The notes below the pieces were generated by a model. It searched no databases, had not been told where the DNA came from, and was given only the letters and a program-made list of their open reading frames with translations. The position numbers and the translations under genes were made by a program. From the NCBI GenBank assembly GCA_914767715.1, contig OU612072.1:6078001-6142000 (forward strand): DNA of 64,000 nt, in the 5' to 3' direction. Origin of the DNA: Membranipora membranacea. Its lineage: Eukaryota; Bryozoa; Gymnolaemata; Cheilostomatida; Membraniporidae. Shown here one piece after another: positions 61,626-64,000 of this stretch (the first letter of the stretch is position 1; each line of letters begins with the position of its first letter).

Positions 61626-63649
61626 GTTGATGAAAGTAAAGGCAAGCAAGTAATGAAAGTAAAGCAAGGATGAATTGATTTCAATTTTCCTTCCCTGGGA
61701 TTTCCAGAATTGTGATTAATGTGTTTATTCGAATCGCTGTTGTAAAGCTGTTTTCATCAGACTTGGTCGCCTCTATTATTGGCTAAAAATGATTTTTAGT
61801 GCCATTTCATTCGCCTGAATGCACGCCTAGTAAGTAGTGTGGTCGCCTTGACAACAGACGTCTATTGACAGGCGAATAAGCTTATTATCTCTATATGTTA
61901 TAATGTCATTTTTCTTGCAGACATCCTTACCTTTGATGGGCCATAATTCATTCTGTATTAATCCTAAATACTGCTTTCCGACTTTTGCTAGGATACATAG
62001 GCTATGAGCTATCTGTGTTTTTAAAATGAGCTATATCATATAGACTTACATGTGGCTTGGGTCAATACACGACATTTACTAATTTTGATGACCAGAAGTT
62101 TATCAATTGTCACACGTAAATGATTCATTGAGACCTCGAAAACAGCAAGCCATCAAAGTTTACAATAACCCCATGGGATTTTTATGACTAGAAAAAGTCA
62201 GTCAGAGTGATGAGACTTCAGCAGATACCTTGATCCTGAATCCTAATTAAACCTGGTTTGGTTTTAATAATAAAAACACTGGTTCTAGTCTAACCATGGG
62301 TTACAATTCTGAGAAATTTAATCCACATCAATTCATACTGTATCACTTTCACTCTGTAAAAGTCCAGATATGGGGCTTTACCCAAAAGTGATAGTGTGCT
62401 ACTACTAGGAGTGATTTACGACCGCAGTGAGGAACGGAGTTAGTAGTGCCAGTATACCAAAATCGTATACTAAATGCTTAAAATATTCAAGGTTCCAACA
62501 CGTAATTTAATGAATAATTTGTCTAGTTCTGATTATAATTGAAGTTGTATTCTCTTTGAACTTTCCTTCTAGACAATGGAAGATAACTATATAACTTACT
62601 AAGGTTCTGTGTAAAATTTTGGTAGCACGTTAATTTAAACTATTTAAACTAAAATTCAAATTAACCTTAACAAAATTTAAAAAGGCGAACAGCTGGCTCA
62701 CCGTTCCCGGTTTAGAGAAACCCTTAGAATTGTTTTTAAGTCTGACCCCTCTTGGACTTCGGAGAAGTTGGCTCCTAGCCTTTTTTAAAGAGTGGCTCCT
62801 GCCGATATACTGCCGAAACTCCTTGGTTGTTCTAGCAGTAACTCGAGTGGAGTTGAAAATAATATTCATGCTCCACAAAGCAATTATATAACCCTTTTTG
62901 GGTTATTAGCGTGCGGTCATTTTAAAAAGGGGAGGCTGCTGCTATTTAGAAGATAAGCTTTACACTTCAAAATATCTTGCAGTCTCAAGTATTATTTGGA
63001 TTACTAACTTTCAACGCTAAAAATGATCTTTGTATAGTGCCTGGAAGCCCAATTAGGTAGCTTAGGCAGTTTAATCAGAATCACAGGCCTTATAACTAAA
63101 TGTTTGTTATAGACTTCAATCCACTTCCCTTTGGGACCAAGAGAAGCTTTAGGTTGCTTCAAATTTCGCATTAGATTTATAATTGGAGTTATCTTTGATT
63201 ATTCAAAGGTAACACAACTCCTATTTTGTGTCTGATTTGAATTTGCAAGGTTAATTTTATAAATGACTTTTGAATCCTGAAACTTGGTGTTGTTTAAAAT
63301 AACTGATTTAGAATATCAAGCGGGCGTCAAATGAGGTTAATTAATTCTATTTAGTTTGTTTTCTGATAGTATTTTAAAAATTCCAATAATGTTAATATGT
63401 CAAAATATAATATGGTAAAAAAATATAAAGATAGTAATCAAAATGGCAATGTTTAGCGTTGTTTTCCTTTTTTCTGTGCTGACACCAACACATGAAGTTC
63501 ACTAAACATGTAGACTCCAGCATTGCAAAGTTCAAACTATCTTTCCACGCAATCATGAAACTGGAGAAAGCTGGAGTAAATCCAGGCAGTTTAGCACTCT
63601 TCTACACAAAACAAGAATAATTTCCATCTTGTCCAAAGTATCACCTTTG
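61626..63649. other. Intergenic, no gene seen
   Basis: Upstream flank of the HARBI1-like pseudogene. AT-rich with no supported ORF. The 82-codon minus ORF at 62630-62878 shows no motif. Confidence 0.45.
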
Positions 63650-63880
63650 TAGGAGTTGGCTCAGTTGGTATAAGCGCCGGACTTCAGCATGTAAGTGTTG
63701 AAGGTCGTGTGTTTCAGCCCCACTGCAGTCCACTGACTACTGGGACTTGTTGGATCTCCAGGTGTGCTCCGACCTGCCAAACTGAGAGCCTTTAGGCACA
63801 AACTATTTTGCCATCCATTCCTCGGAATGCCGCACGTGACTCTACCTGCGATTTTAATCAACCCTTTCCCCATGAGCCAT
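63650..63880 (+). mobile_element. tRNA-derived SINE, family S1, copy 2
   Basis: The head has TTGGCTCAGTTGGTATAAGC and 'ggtcgtgtgtttcagcccc' (B-box partly decayed). The body matches 26417-26690 in order: 'gcagtccactgactactggg', 'ccaggtgtgc', 'cgacctgcc', 'ttttaatcaaccc'. Confidence 0.78.
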
Positions 63881-64000
63881 GACAAACAGAGACAGAAGTA
63901 GTTTGGAGTGCTAGAGTCTGGAGAGATATCCTCCCTCATCAAGATGACTATGACAAATGCCTAACTGAAATAAACACTCATCTAGATATATACTGCCTAA

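Overview
This is AT-rich eukaryotic nuclear DNA from an invertebrate animal. Genes have short exons joined by GT-AG introns, and there are TATA boxes, tRNA-derived SINEs, non-LTR retrotransposons and cut-and-paste transposons. Thrombospondin type 1 (TSP1) and SAM-domain genes mark it as metazoan. A sponge, cnidarian or other invertebrate would fit; the sequence alone does not settle the species. I see no bacterial operon, CRISPR array or phage module.

Layout: 1-3.1 kb is repeat-rich intergenic DNA with a three-unit tandem repeat. 3.17-8.58 kb (minus) is a decayed transposon gene with C2H2 fingers. Its splice phases still join, but it has three nonsense codons and one frameshift. 9.2-10.2 kb is the 3' end of a LINE. 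12.96-16.5 kb (plus) is a multi-exon SAM-domain gene, possibly decayed. 19.5-20.0 kb holds two SINEs. 20.9-22.5 kb is a frameshifted LINE reverse transcriptase that runs into a 415 bp TACA microsatellite. 26.4 kb and 29.1 kb hold SINEs.

The centre of the window is a tandem duplication. Gene A (29.89-34.43 kb) and gene B (38.34-42.90 kb), both minus, each encode a 454-residue secreted protein. Each has a signal peptide, a short linker, seven TSP1 domains (one per phase 1-1 exon) and a short tail. Both have a non-coding first exon and a TATA box. Copy A carries two insertions that copy B lacks. One is a 495 bp MITE with an 8 bp target duplication whose empty site is preserved in copy B.

47.94-51.11 kb is a complete 3,165 bp DNA transposon with about 770 bp terminal inverted repeats, an exact 8 bp target duplication and an internal THAP-domain ORF. 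Its ends match the 495 bp MITE, so both belong to one P-element-like family. It sits inside a tRNA-like SINE head. 51.1-59.2 kb has no recognisable gene. 59.27-59.44 kb is a dead TSP1 exon. 59.45-61.63 kb (minus) is a HARBI1-like (Harbinger) transposase pseudogene with four exons, one nonsense codon and a missing 3' end. A SINE closes the window.

The only genes that look intact are the two TSP1 genes. Most of the rest is mobile-element DNA at different stages of decay, and the tandem duplication gives a relative clock for two insertions.
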